Positions 6,910 through 15,240 of a DNA stretch of 26,488 bases are shown one piece after another. This DNA is from an uncultured Bacilli bacterium. Lineage in GTDB: Bacteria; Bacillota_I; Bacilli_A; RF39; UBA660. The stretch spans positions 1 to 26,488 of the forward strand of contig CANQYR010000003.1 in assembly GCA_947628125.1 (NCBI GenBank), in the 5' to 3' direction. Position 1 is the first letter of the stretch; each line of letters starts with the position of its first letter. The position numbers were made by a program, and so were the translations under genes. The notes under the pieces are model-generated. The model made no database searches and was not told where the DNA came from. It worked only from the letters and a program-made list of their open reading frames with translations.

Positions 6910-7968
6910 CTATTGACCTTTTTCTAATTTTCTTTTTAAATCTTCGGTGATTAAGGCATCAATTATTGGTTTTAAATCGCCGTCCATAACTTTATCTAGG
7001 TTCATAACGGAAAAGCCAATGCGATGGTCAGTTACACGGTTTTGAGGATAGTTATAGGTTCTTATTTTCTCAGAGCGATCACCGGTACCAACTTTTATTT
7101 TACGTTCACTACCTATTTCTTGTTCTTGCTCTTGTTGTAGTTTATCATATAGTTTGATAGCTAATAATTTCATAGCTTTATCTTTATTTTTTAATTGACT
7201 ACGTTCATTTTGACAGGTAACAACTGTGTTAGTTGGTAAATGGGTTATTCGAACGGCGGAGTTTGAGGTGTTAACCGATTGGCCCCCTGCTCCACTGGAA
7301 TGATATACATCAATTTTTAGATCACTTTCTTTGATGTCGATATCAATGTCATCGATTTCGGGCATAACTAAAACGGTAGCTGTTGAGGTATGGACTCTAC
7401 CTTGGGTTTCGGTTTGAGGTACTCTTTGCACACGATGGGCTCCACTTTCGTATTTTAATTTTGAGTAAACATTTTCCCCTTTGATGGTACATTCAACGAT
7501 GGAAAAGCCCCCACTTGCACCTTCTACTTGATGATCAATTTCCAGTTTCCAACCATTTTTTTCTGCATAGTATGTGTACATTCTTAAAAGATCACCGGCA
7601 AAGATATTGGCTTCGTCTCCCCCAGCGGCACCTCTTATTTCCATTATGACGTTTTTGCCGTCGTTTTCATCTTTGGGAACAAGCATTATTTCTAGTTCTT
7701 TGATTATTTCTTCTTTAGCATTTTCATTATTTGTTATTTCACTTTGGGCCATGTCTTTTAGTTCTTCATCTTCTAATAAGGATTTGGCTTCTTTGATGTT
7801 AGTTTCACATTTTTCTAATTCTTCGTATTTATCAACGATTTCTTTTAGATCACTTTGTTCTTTTGATAAGCTTTTTAGTTTATTAAAGTCTTCGGTTATT
7901 TTAGGATCCATTAGTTCGTTTGCTATTTCTTCGTAACGTTTTTTGATACTTTCCAATCTTTCTTTCAT
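6910..7968 (-). CDS. prfA: peptide chain release factor 1 (RF1), 352 aa
   Basis: RF1 recognises UAA and UAG in the ribosomal A site and triggers hydrolysis of peptidyl-tRNA. Full-length protein: N-terminal helical domain 1 (about 1-100), the stop-codon recognition tripeptide PQT at 184-186 in RVPQTETQGRVHTS (RF1-type PxT, not the SPF of RF2), and the catalytic GGQ at 228-230 in SSGAGGQSVNTSNSAVR. AGGAG lies 7 bases before the ATG. It is followed by prmC, which modifies its GGQ. The usual RF2 gene is not in the window. Since several genes here stop at TGA, an RF2 must be encoded elsewhere. Confidence 0.98.
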   Translation of the reverse strand: MKERLESIKKRYEEIANELMDPKITEDFNKLKSLSKEQSDLKEIVDKYEELEKCETNIKEAKSLLEDEELKDMAQSEITNNENAKEEIIKELEIMLVPKDENDGKNVIMEIRGAAGGDEANIFAGDLLRMYTYYAEKNGWKLEIDHQVEGASGGFSIVECTIKGENVYSKLKYESGAHRVQRVPQTETQGRVHTSTATVLVMPEIDDIDIDIKESDLKIDVYHSSGAGGQSVNTSNSAVRITHLPTNTVVTCQNERSQLKNKDKAMKLLAIKLYDKLQQEQEQEIGSERKIKVGTGDRSEKIRTYNYPQNRVTDHRIGFSVMNLDKVMDGDLKPIIDALITEDLKRKLEKGQ

Positions 7969-7984
7969 TTTTTTCTCCTATCTT

Positions 7985-8413
7985 TTATAGGTTTTCTTCA
8001 TCGTCATCATCTATTACGACTAGGTCTTTTAAGTCATCATCGTCATCGTCATCAGTTTCTTCATCAAAGTAGTCCTCTTCTTCTTCATTTTCAGAATCTT
8101 GTTCATTTTCTTCGGGTAATTCTTCTAGGTCTTCTTCGTCTTCTTCAATGACCATTTTTTCACTATGTCTAGTTTTTAAATCCCAAAAACCATTTGATAA
8201 TTGAATAAATCTTTTATCAGTTGTTAGTAATTCAAAAAAGTCTGGTAAGCTTTGTATATAATCTTCTTCACTTAAATTTAGTAATTCACAAACTTTTTTA
8301 AATAAGTCATTAGTTTTCATTTTTTTAGGTTTGTCTTCTAATATTAAGTAAGCGATGTCATCATAGTCCATTAATTCAAGTTCTTCTTTTGTGTAGTCAA
8401 TTAATTTTTTCAT
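7985..8413 (-). CDS. rpoE: RNA polymerase delta subunit, 142 aa
   Basis: Delta is an RNA polymerase subunit of Bacilli that raises transcription specificity and recycling. The N-terminal half (about 1-88) is the folded HARE-HTH domain, including MDYDDIAYLILEDKPKKM and DKRFIQLSNGFWDLK. The C-terminal half is an extreme acidic tail of Asp and Glu with almost no other residue class, as expected for the disordered tail. A good ribosome site (AAGGAG) precedes the ATG. The place directly after argS is as in Bacillus subtilis. Presence of rpoE is one of the better markers that the host belongs to the Bacilli. Confidence 0.96.
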   Translation of the reverse strand: MKKLIDYTKEELELMDYDDIAYLILEDKPKKMKTNDLFKKVCELLNLSEEDYIQSLPDFFELLTTDKRFIQLSNGFWDLKTRHSEKMVIEEDEEDLEELPEENEQDSENEEEEDYFDEETDDDDDDDLKDLVVIDDDDEENL

Positions 8414-8425
8414 TTTTTATTCTCC

Positions 8426-10120
8426 TTACATTTTGGTTGGGATTTTGATTATTAATAGGTTTAACAAGGTTTCAATTATGTTCGTTGTTAAGCTAATTAA
8501 TGTCACCCAATCTTGTTTTTTTCTTTCATCTTCTAAATTATTAATATGATTATTTTCATAAAATGTATTTAATATGCAACATAATTCATATAAATAATTA
8601 GCAATGACGCTTGGTAGCCTAGTTTTAAAGGCATAATTCATTGTGGCATCAAGTTCAATTATTTTGGCTCTTAGCTCACGATCGTGTATATTATATATTG
8701 TTTCATTTAAGTTGTCTACCGCTAGAGAGTGATTTTGGCAAATTTTTTTGTTTCTTAGGTAGGTATATAGGATGTATGGTCCGGTTTTACCTATTACTTC
8801 TGAAAATTTTTGACTGTCAAATATGTATTCTTTTTCGCGGTTATTTTGTAAGTCAGCGTATTTGATGATTGAATTCGTTATAATATCAAGATCATTAGAT
8901 GAAATGTTTAAATTTTCTTCTTTTTGATTTTTAAATGTTTCTTTGGTTTCTTGAAATAGTTCTTTTAGTTTGGGGGTATTTCCTTCTCTAGTTTTGTATG
9001 GTTTATTATCTTGGCCATTAATGGTTCCTATTCCTAAGAATTCACATTCTATATTTTGGGTTTCCTTTAGTTTTTTGGCAGCCCGAAAGACTTGGGTAAA
9101 ATGAAGGCTCTGTCTTTGATCCGCCACATAGAGAATTTTATTAGGGTGATATTTTTGCTTGCGATCATAGATGGTTGCTAGATCAGTCGTGCCATATAGA
9201 TAGGCTTTGTTACTTTTTTGATATATTAATGGCGGTAGTTCTTTTTTATCAGTTTTTTCTTGGACAAAAATAACGAGTGCATTTTCACTTTCTTTTAAAA
9301 GGTTTTGATCTATTAGTTTTTGGGTTAAAGTAGGTATTATTTTATAGGCATCTGATTCGCCTAGCCATAGATCAAAGGATACATCTAAATAGTCGTAGTT
9401 ATCTTTGATGTCTTGTTTAGATATGGCAAGTATTTTTTGGAAGTATTTTTGATATTCGGGATTATTTTCTTGAAGTTGTTTGGTTATGTCAGCACATTTT
9501 TGTTTTATTTCTTCATTTTCTTTGGATTGTTTACTATATAAAGGATATATTCTATCAAGGGTTTTAATATCAAGATCTTCAATATCTATGTTTTCTTTTT
9601 TTAAGCCATATATTACTTGACCAATTTGCAAGCCATAATCACCTAGATGGACATCTGCTATAACATTTTGGTTCATGTATTTTAATATTCTTTTGATTGA
9701 TTCACCGACAATGGCTGGTCTTAAGTGGCCAACATGTAAGGGTTTGGCAACATTTGCTCCACCATAATCGATGATGATGGTTTCTTTTTTAGGCATGGTG
9801 ATGTTGAATTTATCTTTTTTGATCATTAAGTTTAAAGTTTCATTGATGTAGATATTGGAAATGGTAAAATTAACAAAGCCGGGTTTTAGACATTCTATTT
9901 TTGCAAATAGATGTTCACTTTCTGGGTCTTTTTGTATTTCTTCGACGATTTTACAGCCTATATCATAGGGATTTTGGTGCATAATTTTTGAAATACTAAA
10001 GGCTCCATCATATTGATAGTCACACAAATCAGGACGATTGGATTTGATTATTTCAATGTTTTTGACTTCATAATTTAAATTTTTTAAGGCTTTTTCAACT
10101 ATTTGTTTTATGGCTTGCAT
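8426..10120 (-). CDS. argS: arginyl-tRNA synthetase, 564 aa
   Basis: Class I synthetase charging tRNA-Arg. An N-terminal ArgRS-specific domain (about 1-100) is followed by the catalytic core with DYGGANVAKPLHVGHLR, the HIGH-type signature at 129-132. The C-terminal helical anticodon-binding domain ends KIPTKM; most ArgRS end in a similar xPxxM. The KMSK loop is degenerate, as is common in ArgRS. AAAGGAA lies before the ATG. The gene sits 16 bases after the ywiB-like gene and 12 before rpoE, so the three are surely one transcript. I saw no T-box leader upstream. Confidence 0.98.
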   Translation of the reverse strand: MQAIKQIVEKALKNLNYEVKNIEIIKSNRPDLCDYQYDGAFSISKIMHQNPYDIGCKIVEEIQKDPESEHLFAKIECLKPGFVNFTISNIYINETLNLMIKKDKFNITMPKKETIIIDYGGANVAKPLHVGHLRPAIVGESIKRILKYMNQNVIADVHLGDYGLQIGQVIYGLKKENIDIEDLDIKTLDRIYPLYSKQSKENEEIKQKCADITKQLQENNPEYQKYFQKILAISKQDIKDNYDYLDVSFDLWLGESDAYKIIPTLTQKLIDQNLLKESENALVIFVQEKTDKKELPPLIYQKSNKAYLYGTTDLATIYDRKQKYHPNKILYVADQRQSLHFTQVFRAAKKLKETQNIECEFLGIGTINGQDNKPYKTREGNTPKLKELFQETKETFKNQKEENLNISSNDLDIITNSIIKYADLQNNREKEYIFDSQKFSEVIGKTGPYILYTYLRNKKICQNHSLAVDNLNETIYNIHDRELRAKIIELDATMNYAFKTRLPSVIANYLYELCCILNTFYENNHINNLEDERKKQDWVTLISLTTNIIETLLNLLIIKIPTKM

Positions 10121-10136
10121 TTTCTTTTCCTTTCTA

Positions 10137-10475
10137 TTAATAAATTATTTTTAAGGTTTTGGCTTCATCATCGGTTTCAATAAAGTAATTGATTGTTACT
10201 TCATTTATTGTTTGGTTTATTGTGGCTTTTTCAACTAATATATCAAGTGTATAGTTTTCTTTTTTTAATAAGAATGTACATTTTAAAGCTGCGATGTCAA
10301 GGCAAAATATTTGTTCAGCATCTTCTCTTATGAATTTTTTATTTAAAGTGTCGATGGTGTTTTTGATATTATTGTGAACAAATGTTATTTGCTCTTCTTC
10401 TTTTGTTATTTCTATTTTTTCATTTATTAAAAGGTTTTCCCCACTTTTTAGGTAAAGGGTTGCTAAATTGTTCAT
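10137..10475 (-). CDS. YwiB-like protein (DUF1934 family), 112 aa
   Basis: Small soluble protein, mostly predicted beta strand. It ends FIETDDEAKTLKIIY, like the beta-barrel YwiB/DUF1934 family whose members lie directly before argS in Bacillus. The identification rests on length, pattern and the ywiB-argS-rpoE gene order more than on a decisive motif. The molecular role of the family is not established. It heads the seven-gene minus-strand run (through mntP) and has a strong promoter and ribosome site (AAAGGAA). Confidence 0.75.
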   Translation of the reverse strand: MNNLATLYLKSGENLLINEKIEITKEEEQITFVHNNIKNTIDTLNKKFIREDAEQIFCLDIAALKCTFLLKKENYTLDILVEKATINQTINEVTINYFIETDDEAKTLKIIY

Positions 10476-10499
10476 ATTTTTCCTTTCTTTTTCCGGTTC

Positions 10500-10528
10500 A
10501 ATATATCATAATCCCTATTAAATTGCAA
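10500..10528 (-). promoter_or_regulatory. strong promoter of the ywiB-argS-rpoE-prfA-prmC-spoIIR-mntP run
   Basis: Minus strand TTGCAA, exactly 17 bases, TATATT. The start point would be about 15-20 bases before the ywiB-like gene. Confidence 0.65.
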
Positions 10529-10561
10529 TTATTTTTTTAGTGATTTGGTTTTTGACTTTAA

Positions 10562-10598
10562 AAAATCATAGACAATTATTGTCTTATTAGATGATTTT
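10562..10598. promoter_or_regulatory. nested inverted repeats in the divergent spacer, candidate operator
   Basis: GACAAT, one base, ATTGTC is a perfect 6-bp dyad at 10571-10583. It is enclosed by AAAATCAT (10562-10569) and ATGATTTT (10591-10598), a perfect but off-centre 8-bp dyad. The block sits between the ywiB promoter and the -10 box of the XRE gene, where an XRE repressor might bind. Function is inferred. Confidence 0.45.
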
Positions 10599-10612
10599 CG
10601 GCTTTTTTTGGT

Positions 10613-10618
10613 TATAAT
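10613..10618 (+). promoter_or_regulatory. -10 box of the XRE regulator promoter
   Basis: A perfect TATAAT lies 31 bases before the start codon. No good -35 box is found at 16-18 bases upstream; that place is taken by the outer inverted repeat, as expected for a regulated promoter. Confidence 0.45.
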
Positions 10619-10648
10619 AATTATGTTAAAAAAAATGAGGTGATGGTA

Positions 10649-10885
10649 ATGAATCGTCTGAAAGAACTGCGTGAGGATCGAGATATTTTACAAAAAGATA
10701 TTGCTAAGGCTCTTAATATTACACAACGTAATTATAGTTATATTGAAACTGGTAAAACTTTTCTTTCGGAAGAAATGCTTAGGAAGATTGCCGATTTTTA
10801 TCAGACTAGTACTGATTATATTTTATATCGTACCGATGTTAGAAAACCACATCCTAAGAGTATTGTTACGGAGGATAATGATTAA
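10649..10885 (+). CDS. XRE-family helix-turn-helix transcriptional regulator, 78 aa
   Basis: A compact one-domain regulator. Residues about 1-60 form the five-helix Cro/C1-type domain: RLKELREDRDILQKDIAKAL (helices 1-2), NITQRNYSYIETGKTFLS (recognition helix), then MLRKIADFYQTSTDYILYRTD. The short C-terminal tail has no sensor domain. ATG at 10649 follows GAGGTGATG; the earlier GTG and ATG in frame lie inside that ribosome site. It is the first gene of a plus-strand group with the penicillin-binding protein (51 bases on), opposite to the genes around it. Autoregulation through the dyads upstream is plausible. Whether it also controls the wall gene is unknown. Confidence 0.9.
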   Translation: MNRLKELREDRDILQKDIAKALNITQRNYSYIETGKTFLSEEMLRKIADFYQTSTDYILYRTDVRKPHPKSIVTEDND

Positions 10886-10935
10886 TTTTTGTATACTTTC
10901 TTTTTAATGATCCATACTATAGTAAGGTGAAAGGT

Positions 10936-12855
10936 ATGAAGAAATTATCATTTTTTTTGCGATTTTCAATTTTTATTTTTTTATCTTTTATAGTTATTTA
11001 TTTGGGAATTTATGTGTATGCTTTTTTTTCACCAAAGTTAGAGTTAACAAATTTAGGGAAGGTATTTATTTATGATAAGAATGATAATTTAATATATCAA
11101 GGTTCAGGGTCTAGTGATTGGATTAGTCTTGATGATATTTCTTCTAATTTGAAAAATGCCGTGATAAGTGTCGAGGATAAAAATTTTTATTCCCATCATG
11201 GGTTTGATTATTTAAGGATTTTAAAGGGTTTTTATTTGCTTATTAAAAATCATGGAATTGTGGAAGGAGCTTCGACTATTAGTCAGCAGTATATAAAGAA
11301 TATGTATTTGACTTTTGATCAAACGTGGAGTAGGAAGTTGGAGGAAGCTTTTTTAACGATTGAATTGGAGGTGCATTATAGTAAGGATAGTATTTTAGAG
11401 GGGTATTTAAATACGATTAATTATGGTGAAGGTAATTATGGGATTGAAGATGCTAGTCAGTATTATTTTAATAAAAGTAGTAAGGATTTGTCTTTAGAGG
11501 AAGCTATTATGCTGGCAGGTATTCCGAAAAATCCTAGTAATTATAATCCAGTTAGTAATTATGATTTGTGTATAGAACGAGCAAAGATTGTCGCGTCAAC
11601 GATGGTTAAAAATGGGTATATTACAAAAGAGGAGTATGATTCTTTGTTTTTAAATAAGATTCCCATTTATGGTAAGCGTAAGCAAAATAATAGTCAGATG
11701 ATTTTGTATTATCAAAATGCGGTTTTAAATGAGTTGGAAAATATTAAGGAAGTTCCTAAGTCTTTGATGGAATCGGGCGGTTTAAAAATTTATACAGCTT
11801 TTGATATGGAAGCGGAACAAAAGATGGAGGAAGCTATTTTAAAGCAGATGGGTAATCAAGAAGAGTTACAAGTTGCAAGTGTAATGGTTGATCCTAAAAG
11901 TGGCGGGGTAATTGCTTTAACGGGCGGTTTAAATTATGCAAAGAGTCAGTATAACAGAGCTTTAATGGCTAAAAGGCAAGTTGGTAGTACAATGAAACCA
12001 TTTTTGTATTATGCGGCTTTAGAAAATGGTTTGGTTTCATCTTCGGTTTTTAAAAGTGAAGAGACGACATTTCATTATGATAATGATAAAACTTATGCAC
12101 CGCATAATTATAATGATATTTATGGTAATAAGGATATTACTATGGCTTCGGCTATTGCTTATTCTGATAATATATATGCCGTTAAAACGCATTTATTTTT
12201 AGGGATGGATACGTTAGGAAATGTGGCAAATCGTTGTGGAATTAAAGAGGAATTACCCGCTAATCCTAGTCTTGCTTTAGGAACTACGGAGCTTAATATG
12301 CTTGATTTTGCCCAGGGGTATCAAACTTTAGCTAATGGTGGGGATCAAATGGATTTGTTTTTTATTCGAAAAGTTGAAGATCTGGATGGAAATGTTTTGT
12401 TTGAGAGAAAAAGTGAGCATGATTATGTTTTAAATAGTAATGATGTTTTTATTTTAAATGAGATGTTAACTAGTACTTCAAATGCAGCTTTTAATGATTA
12501 TACGACGCCTACGGCTTTGTCTTTGGCTAGTAGGATGAGCAGAAAGTATGCACTTAAAACGGGAACAACTAATACGGATTCTTGGAGTGTTGGTTATACG
12601 CCTTCTTTATTGATGCTGGTTTGGGTTGGTAATGATGAGGCAAAGGATGTTGATTACACAGCTAGTTTATATGGTAAGGAAATTTGGCTTTCAACGATGG
12701 AAAATTATTTAAAGGATGATGAGTGGTATGATGTTCCTTCTAATGTTGTGGGTGTTGTGAAAGATGCTATTTCGGGTGATAATGATTTATCTAGTTTGCA
12801 TAATGTGTTGTTTTATTATGTTAAAGGTACGGAGTTAGTTAATAATTTAGAGTAG
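10936..12855 (+). CDS. class A penicillin-binding protein (glycosyltransferase plus transpeptidase), 639 aa
   Basis: Polymerises lipid II into glycan strands and cross-links them outside the membrane. A short cytoplasmic tail and one membrane helix (about 5-32) are followed by the GT51 domain with SVEDKNFYSHHG (catalytic Glu80), GASTISQQYIKN and EGYLNTINYGEGNYGIEDAS. The transpeptidase has all three motifs: STMK (Ser351), SDN (410-412) and KTGT (541-544). No PASTA or fibronectin domain follows. The ATG at 10936 has AAGGTG 6 bases upstream; the in-frame GTG at 10927 lies in that site. The protein resembles the PBP1a/PBP2c group, but a specific name is not justified. The unknown 140-residue gene follows 21 bases later, probably in the same transcript. 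Confidence 0.96.
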   Translation: MKKLSFFLRFSIFIFLSFIVIYLGIYVYAFFSPKLELTNLGKVFIYDKNDNLIYQGSGSSDWISLDDISSNLKNAVISVEDKNFYSHHGFDYLRILKGFYLLIKNHGIVEGASTISQQYIKNMYLTFDQTWSRKLEEAFLTIELEVHYSKDSILEGYLNTINYGEGNYGIEDASQYYFNKSSKDLSLEEAIMLAGIPKNPSNYNPVSNYDLCIERAKIVASTMVKNGYITKEEYDSLFLNKIPIYGKRKQNNSQMILYYQNAVLNELENIKEVPKSLMESGGLKIYTAFDMEAEQKMEEAILKQMGNQEELQVASVMVDPKSGGVIALTGGLNYAKSQYNRALMAKRQVGSTMKPFLYYAALENGLVSSSVFKSEETTFHYDNDKTYAPHNYNDIYGNKDITMASAIAYSDNIYAVKTHLFLGMDTLGNVANRCGIKEELPANPSLALGTTELNMLDFAQGYQTLANGGDQMDLFFIRKVEDLDGNVLFERKSEHDYVLNSNDVFILNEMLTSTSNAAFNDYTTPTALSLASRMSRKYALKTGTTNTDSWSVGYTPSLLMLVWVGNDEAKDVDYTASLYGKEIWLSTMENYLKDDEWYDVPSNVVGVVKDAISGDNDLSSLHNVLFYYVKGTELVNNLE

Positions 12856-12876
12856 TTATGAGAAAGGATGTATTTT

Positions 12877-13299
12877 ATGAATATTAAGTTATATGAACTT
12901 ATTTTAAAAGATTGTGATATGGGTGTTTATACGCTTCATATGCTTTTGGATAGGTTAAAGGATCGTGACAATAAGATTAAGGGCGTGATTGAAGAAATTT
13001 TAACTGGTTATGAAAGGGTCGCAGCAGAAATTAAAGATATAATTCAAAGTGAGTTAAAACCCGCGAGTAAAATTGGCAAAATGGGCGTTAAAACTGGTAT
13101 TATAAGAGAAGTTAGGTATGATAATAGTGATTCTAGTATGGCTTATATGGTAATTCAGGGTTTAGCTATGGGATGTTTAAATATGGAAAAATATATAAGT
13201 CAGTTTAAAAAGAGTGATGATAAAAAGGCTTTAAAAATGGCCAAGAAGTTTTTGAAGTTTCAAGAGAAGTCTATTAGTAAATTAACTAAATATTTATAA
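12877..13299 (+). CDS. unknown alpha-helical protein, 140 aa
   Basis: I do not recognise this protein. It is predicted almost wholly helical, with about four long helices: KLYELILKDCDMGVYTLHML, IKGVIEEILTGYERVAAEIKD, a Gly/Ala-containing MVIQGLAMGCLNMEKYISQF and KKALKMAKKFLKFQEKSISK. It has no signal peptide and no membrane segment. A four-helix bundle of the ferritin-like or DUF2383 kind is one possible reading, but no di-iron ExxH pairs are visible. AGAAAGGATG sits 6 bases before the ATG at 12877. It follows the penicillin-binding protein on the same strand and ends at a shared bidirectional terminator. A role linked to wall synthesis is only guilt by association. Confidence 0.75.
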   Translation: MNIKLYELILKDCDMGVYTLHMLLDRLKDRDNKIKGVIEEILTGYERVAAEIKDIIQSELKPASKIGKMGVKTGIIREVRYDNSDSSMAYMVIQGLAMGCLNMEKYISQFKKSDDKKALKMAKKFLKFQEKSISKLTKYL

Positions 13300-13326
13300 A
13301 AAAAAATCATGTTTGGTGATTTTTTT
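13298..13326. terminator. bidirectional terminator between convergent genes
   Basis: AAAAAATCA (13301-13309) pairs with TGATTTTTT (13317-13325) around a 7-nt loop. The stem ends in A/T runs on both sides, so it ends both the penicillin-binding protein unit (plus) and noc (minus). It overlaps the noc stop codon. Confidence 0.75.
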
Positions 13327-14458
13327 ATTTTTGAATTGTAATAATTATTTGATAGGTATTTTCTAAGTCTAATTCTTCGGTTTGTAAATTGAAGCCTTTC
13401 GTTTTTAAGCTTTCGGACATTTCTCTTACGTTATTGATAGCATTTTTTAAATTTAAGCCAGATTGTTCTTTTTGGATGTTTTCATAATCAGGACTTAATT
13501 TTATTACAGAATCTAAAGGATCGATTATTTCTTCACTAGGATTTGGCTTTATTTCTTCGATTTTGTTATTAAAACTATCCACATCATTAGTTTGCAAGAA
13601 TGGACTTATGGTATCAATTGGTGTTTCTTCAATGTCCATGTCACTTAATGTTTCTATTTCATTATTTTGAACTTTAAATGTTGGTTCTTCTTCTTGTGTT
13701 GTTTCCATATTCATGTTAGCAGCTTCATCTTCTAAAAAGTTAAAAAATTTATTAACTGGTTTTGGTTTTTCTTCTTGTGGTTCTTCCTTAAGGATATCTA
13801 ATAAATTCTCATTATTGGTTTCTTGTTCATTTATTTGTGGCATTTCTTTAGGTGTTTCTCCTTTCGCTTTTTTTATTTCTAAGTCAAGTTGTCTTACAGT
13901 CATTCTTTTAGATATTATCTTTTTTAGCCATTCTGATTGTTCTTCTTTAGGAATAGCTAGTAAGCTTCTTGCATGTCTTTCACTTATTTTTTCTTGTAAT
14001 AAGGCATCTTGGACTTCAGGCGATAAGTTTAATAGTCTTAGTTTATTAGAAATTGTACTTTGGTTAACTCCCATTTTTTGGGCTAATTGTTCTTGAGTTA
14101 GATATCCCCTATCTAAGAGATTTTTATAAGATTTGGCTTCTTCGATTGAGGTTAGGTTACGACGTTGGATGTTTTCAACTAAGGCTATTTCAGCACTTTG
14201 GTTATCGTCTATATCAGATATGATGGCGGGAACGGTTTTTAAGCCGGCCATGACTGAGGCTTTATATCTTCTTTCACCAGCAATTATTTCGTATTTGTTT
14301 CCTAATCTTCTTAAGACTAGTGGCTGAATAATTCCGTGTTGTTTTATTGATTCAGATAGTTCTTTTAGGCCTTCTTCATCAAATGATAATCTTGGTTGAA
14401 AGCGATTAGGTATTATATCTTCAATTAATATTTGTTTTATATTTTCTTCGGTTTTCAC
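13325..14458 (-). CDS. noc: nucleoid occlusion protein Noc (ParB-type CTPase DNA-binding protein), 377 aa
   Basis: Noc binds NBS sites, spreads as a CTP clamp and keeps Z-rings off the nucleoid. The ParB N-terminal domain has IIPNRFQPR, AGERRYKAS (CTP-binding, about 60-68) and ENIQRRNLT. The helix-turn-helix reads GVNQSTISNKLRLL, then ISERHARSLL, close to Bacillus Noc and unlike Spo0J (HIANHLRLL, SMGHGR). A perfect NBS lies upstream of mnmE in the same gene cluster, and the position after rsmG is that of noc in Bacillus. About 160 residues of acidic low-complexity linker follow, then a distinct C-terminal block (LNLKNAINNVREMSESL ... DLENTYQIIITI). GTG at 14458 has AAAGGGG upstream; the ATG at 14497 has no ribosome site. 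Neither start gives the amphipathic N-terminal membrane helix known in Bacillus Noc. Confidence 0.92.
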   Translation of the reverse strand: MKTEENIKQILIEDIIPNRFQPRLSFDEEGLKELSESIKQHGIIQPLVLRRLGNKYEIIAGERRYKASVMAGLKTVPAIISDIDDNQSAEIALVENIQRRNLTSIEEAKSYKNLLDRGYLTQEQLAQKMGVNQSTISNKLRLLNLSPEVQDALLQEKISERHARSLLAIPKEEQSEWLKKIISKRMTVRQLDLEIKKAKGETPKEMPQINEQETNNENLLDILKEEPQEEKPKPVNKFFNFLEDEAANMNMETTQEEEPTFKVQNNEIETLSDMDIEETPIDTISPFLQTNDVDSFNNKIEEIKPNPSEEIIDPLDSVIKLSPDYENIQKEQSGLNLKNAINNVREMSESLKTKGFNLQTEELDLENTYQIIITIQK

Positions 14459-14541
14459 AAAATCAGCCCCTTTATGCCCTTTTCTTCTACTTATCATTCT
14501 ATCAATTTTTTAATATTTAAGCAACTGCTTTTTGATGAGGT

Positions 14542-15240
14542 TTATAAATTTTTTTTCTTAATTTTGTCATATGATCTTGGATATGTTAATGAAGTTGGGG
14601 CCATTTTAATAAAGTTTAAAATAGTTCTTTGACCTTCATTATTTGGTAAGTTAAAATTTTTAATTGTTTCTAATTTGACATTTAATTTTTGCATGGCCGT
14701 TTTGGCTTGTTCTAGTTCTTCATTTGCGTTTCCTTTCATGGCAATGAAGTGGCCATTTATTTTAAGAGCTGGCACACCTAATTCTAATAGTATGGAAAGG
14801 TTTGCTACAGCTCTTGATGTGATATAGTCGTATTGCTCACGATTATCTTTGGTGTATTTTTCAGCTCTTTCGTTAATTAGTTTTACATTTGTGATGTTTA
14901 ATTTTTGAAGACATTGGCTTAAAAAATTTATTTTTTTGTTGTTTGAATCTAAAAGAGTTACTTTTAAGTTAGGCATGAATATAGCTAAGACTAACCCAGG
15001 AAAACCAGCACCTGTGCCAATATCTAGCAAAGTTTTATTATTTTCTATTAATGGCAATATTGTTAAGCAATCAAAGAAGTGTTTTAAAAAAACATCATTT
15101 TTATTTTTGATCGCGGTTAGATTGGTATGTTTATTATATTCTAAAAGGAAGTCACAATAGATGTTTAATTGCTCTAGCTGGTAAGGACTTAATTTTATAT
15201 TTAGTTTTTTTAATTCAGTTTTAAATTGATCTAGGTTCAT
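14542..15240 (-). CDS. rsmG: 16S rRNA (guanine-N7) methyltransferase RsmG, 232 aa
   Basis: RsmG (GidB) makes m7G at position 527 of 16S rRNA with S-adenosylmethionine; loss gives low-level streptomycin resistance in other bacteria. The Rossmann-type core carries LLDIGTGAGFPGLVLAI, LLDSNNKKINFL and SRAVANLSILLELG, and the protein ends with a basic tail after TYPRSYDK. The ATG at 15240 gives the usual MNLDQF start. An ATG three codons earlier (15249) is possible; AAAGAG lies just before it. The start lies inside the last codons of mnmG (20- or 29-base overlap), implying translational coupling. The mnmG-rsmG-noc order is as in Bacillus. Confidence 0.96.
   Translation of the reverse strand: MNLDQFKTELKKLNIKLSPYQLEQLNIYCDFLLEYNKHTNLTAIKNKNDVFLKHFFDCLTILPLIENNKTLLDIGTGAGFPGLVLAIFMPNLKVTLLDSNNKKINFLSQCLQKLNITNVKLINERAEKYTKDNREQYDYITSRAVANLSILLELGVPALKINGHFIAMKGNANEELEQAKTAMQKLNVKLETIKNFNLPNNEGQRTILNFIKMAPTSLTYPRSYDKIKKKNL

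Noticed and set aside
7574..7936. Plus-strand open frame of 120 codons opposite prfA
   Set aside because: Serine/leucine-rich shadow of a conserved gene without a ribosome site.
10476..10560. A T-box leader controlling argS
   Set aside because: No T-box sequence or specifier hairpin is seen; the leader before the ywiB-like gene is under 25 bases.
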